Source: Nitrosarchaeum sp.
GTDB lineage: Archaea; Thermoproteota; Nitrososphaeria; Nitrososphaerales; Nitrosopumilaceae
Length of the DNA stretch: 42,052 nucleotides
Assembly: GCA_016844465.1 (NCBI GenBank)
Contig: JAERMO010000007.1
Location: 1-42,052 of the forward strand
Direction of reading: 5' to 3'
A program made the position numbers and the translations under genes. The notes below the pieces were generated by a model. The model did not search any database, had not been told where the DNA came from, and saw only the letters and a program-made list of their open reading frames with translations. This document shows positions 40,491 through 42,052 of this stretch, piece by piece. Within the stretch, counting starts at the first letter, position 1; the number at the start of each line of letters is the position of its first letter.

Positions 40491-41951
40491 ATGTATCGTT
40501 CACGTCTAGGTGCTGATTTGAGTGATATCACTTTGGATTATGTTTCATCTATAAATGATGATACTCAGATAATTTTTTATGATATTCTGGGAAGTCAAGC
40601 TCACACTCTTATGTTATATGAAAACCAAATCATCACAAAAAATGATGCAAGAAAAATTCTTTCCGCATTACAATCTTTAAAAAATGAAAAACTTGATACT
40701 TTATCTGAAGCAGAAGACATTCATGAACTAATTGAATCTCTCGTAATCAAAAAAGCTGGTATGACAAGTGGTGGAAAAATGCACACTGCGAGATCACGAA
40801 ATGATCAAGTTGCTTTAGATATTAGAATGAAAATTCGTGATGATATTAACATTATTTGTAATTGCCTACTTGATACAATTGAGGCATTAGTATCTTTGGC
40901 AACAAATCATCAAAAAACAATAATGCCTCTCTATACACATCTACAACAAGCTCAAGTAGGCTTGTTTTCTCACTACCTATTGGCTCATGCTGATGTATTG
41001 TTTAGGGATTTTGATCGCCTTTACACTACATTTGTTCATGTTAATCAAAGTCCTTTGGGGGCAGGACCTGTTGGCGGAACTAGTATTGCAATTGATAGGC
41101 ATAGCACTGCAAAGATGTTAGGGTTTGATGGAATCGTTGAAAACTCGCTTGATGCAACTAGTACACGTGATTTTGTTGCTGAATATATGGCAATGGTAGC
41201 TATATTGATGACTAATCTTAGTAGAATTTCTGAAGATTTTATAATTTGGTCCACTTCTGAATTTTCCTTTATTGAATTAGCTGACGAATTTACATCTCCT
41301 TCAAGTGTAATGCCACAAAAGAAAAATCCTGATATCTTGGAATTAACAAGAGGGAAAACTGCAGAAATTATTGGAAATCTTACAGCAGTTCTAACTACAA
41401 TCAAAGGACTGGCTTCAGGATATGGACGAGATTTACAGCAAATCAAATCATCTATTTGGTCAGCATCAAAAATTTCAATTAGTGCTTTAATGATTTTAAA
41501 GTCAATTCTTCTTACATTACATGTTAATGAAAAGCAAATGAAAAAGGCAGCAGAATCTAGCTATCTCATTGCACTTGATATTGCAGAAAAATTAGTTCAA
41601 AATGAAATTCCATTTAGAACATCTCATAAAATTACAGGAGGACTAGTGCAGATAGCACATGAATCTAAAAAACCTTTAAATAAACTTGGTATAACAGAAA
41701 TTTCCCAAATTGCTAAGGAAACAAAAACTGACCCAAACCTGATAATGAAAATTATTCAATCTACTACAATTACATCATCTCTAAAAGAAAGAAAATCTTT
41801 TGGCTCTTCTGGATATGACGAACAAAAAAGAATGATTGCAGATCGTATGAAAAAAATAAATATCTATAGAACAAGTACAACAAAACGGGACAACGATATC
41901 TCAAAGGCACTGGATGGTCTCTCAAACAAAATTAATGAATTAACAAAATAG
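40491..41951 (+). CDS. argH: Argininosuccinate lyase
   Basis: Last step of arginine synthesis, splitting argininosuccinate into arginine and fumarate. 486 residues of the aspartase/fumarase superfamily. Motifs: GGKMHTARSRNDQVALD, the catalytic His region in THLQQAQVG, and the signature GTSIAIDRH ... SSVMPQKKNPDILELTRGK. Arginine-pathway neighbours are not visible. ATG at 40491. The stop is 4 nt before the tRNA-Lys 3' end, which is antisense. Confidence 0.96.
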   Translation: MYRSRLGADLSDITLDYVSSINDDTQIIFYDILGSQAHTLMLYENQIITKNDARKILSALQSLKNEKLDTLSEAEDIHELIESLVIKKAGMTSGGKMHTARSRNDQVALDIRMKIRDDINIICNCLLDTIEALVSLATNHQKTIMPLYTHLQQAQVGLFSHYLLAHADVLFRDFDRLYTTFVHVNQSPLGAGPVGGTSIAIDRHSTAKMLGFDGIVENSLDATSTRDFVAEYMAMVAILMTNLSRISEDFIIWSTSEFSFIELADEFTSPSSVMPQKKNPDILELTRGKTAEIIGNLTAVLTTIKGLASGYGRDLQQIKSSIWSASKISISALMILKSILLTLHVNEKQMKKAAESSYLIALDIAEKLVQNEIPFRTSHKITGGLVQIAHESKKPLNKLGITEISQIAKETKTDPNLIMKIIQSTTITSSLKERKSFGSSGYDEQKRMIADRMKKINIYRTSTTKRDNDISKALDGLSNKINELTK

Positions 41952-41955
41952 GAAG

Positions 41956-42029
41956 CGGGTCTAGTGGGATTCGGACCCACGACAACCGGATTAAAAGTCC
42001 GGTGCGCTACCTGGCTGCGCCATAGACCC
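41956..42029 (-). tRNA. tRNA-Lys (anticodon UUU)
   Basis: 74 nt. Acceptor GGGTCTA / TAGACCC with discriminator G. D-arm GCGC...GCGC, anticodon stem CCGGA / TCCGG around CTTTTAA, giving UUU. T-arm GTGGG-TCCGAAT-CCCAC. No intron, no CCA. Confidence 0.95.
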
Positions 42030-42052
42030 CTGACAAAAATGCTTGACGTGTA

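Overview
The window is a compact, AT-rich stretch of archaeal chromosome. The gene content points to an ammonia-oxidising archaeon of the Nitrososphaerota (Thaumarchaeota), most like Nitrosopumilus. The archaeal markers are an LSm-L37e pair, an L7Ae-S28e-L24e-NDK-aIF5B cluster, aIF6, Alba, archease, GINS-MCM-Hel308 and RFC. Several genes start with TTG, many genes abut or overlap by a few bases, and TATA boxes (TTTAAATA-like) about 30 nt upstream of ATG suggest leaderless mRNAs. No transposon, prophage, CRISPR array or defence island is visible. This is mainly core genome with a few lineage-specific genes.

Layout: 1-1206, the 3' part of a surface protein with TGS collagen-like triplets, broken by an apparent -1 frameshift. 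1301-3502, a small secreted protein and a cyclic amidohydrolase. 3920-7604 (minus), LSm, L37e, an unknown coiled-coil-like protein and rpiA, then purU plus an ArfB-like creatininase-family hydrolase. 7663-12164, tRNA-Leu, a phosphoglucosamine/phosphomannose mutase with a probable N-terminal homopolymer frameshift, and the translation operon. 12161-18752, thioredoxin, a zinc ribbon, a CFI-box surface protein, archease, VOC proteins, a pentapeptide-repeat protein, a family 5-like UDG, a PPOX protein and DUF1428. 18832-23139, hisS, aIF6, two paralogous 7Fe ferredoxins with duplicated promoters, tRNA-Ser and a C-terminally short RFC small subunit. 23241-29182, a GINS-MCM-Hel308 run continuing into a GlcNAc-1-phosphate transferase-like gene and a small membrane protein. 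29179-31792 (minus), an ilvE / Gfo-Idh-MocA / Trm112-like / hexapeptide acyltransferase operon. 32129-35922, a tiny Lys/Ala-rich peptide, a nucleotidyltransferase-like gene, tRNA-Pro, a flavin reductase, tRNA-Ala, a HEAT protein, Alba and a PEP mutase/isocitrate lyase family enzyme. 36260-40122, a PadR regulator with a perfect palindrome in its promoter, divergent from sdhACDB. 40112-42029, a MIP18-family protein, argH and tRNA-Lys.

The most notable signals are these. (i) The two 7Fe ferredoxins share an almost identical promoter with a TTAGTT-CA-AACTAA palindrome, yet they have lost complementary zinc ligands. (ii) Two A/T-homopolymer frameshifts break otherwise conserved reading frames. (iii) The RFC small subunit stops right beside a tRNA gene. 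(iv) An 18-bp palindrome overlaps the padR promoter, facing sdhA. (v) A 21-residue Lys-rich peptide has its own promoter-like and terminator-like signals. No complete new multi-gene system can be demonstrated from the sequence alone.
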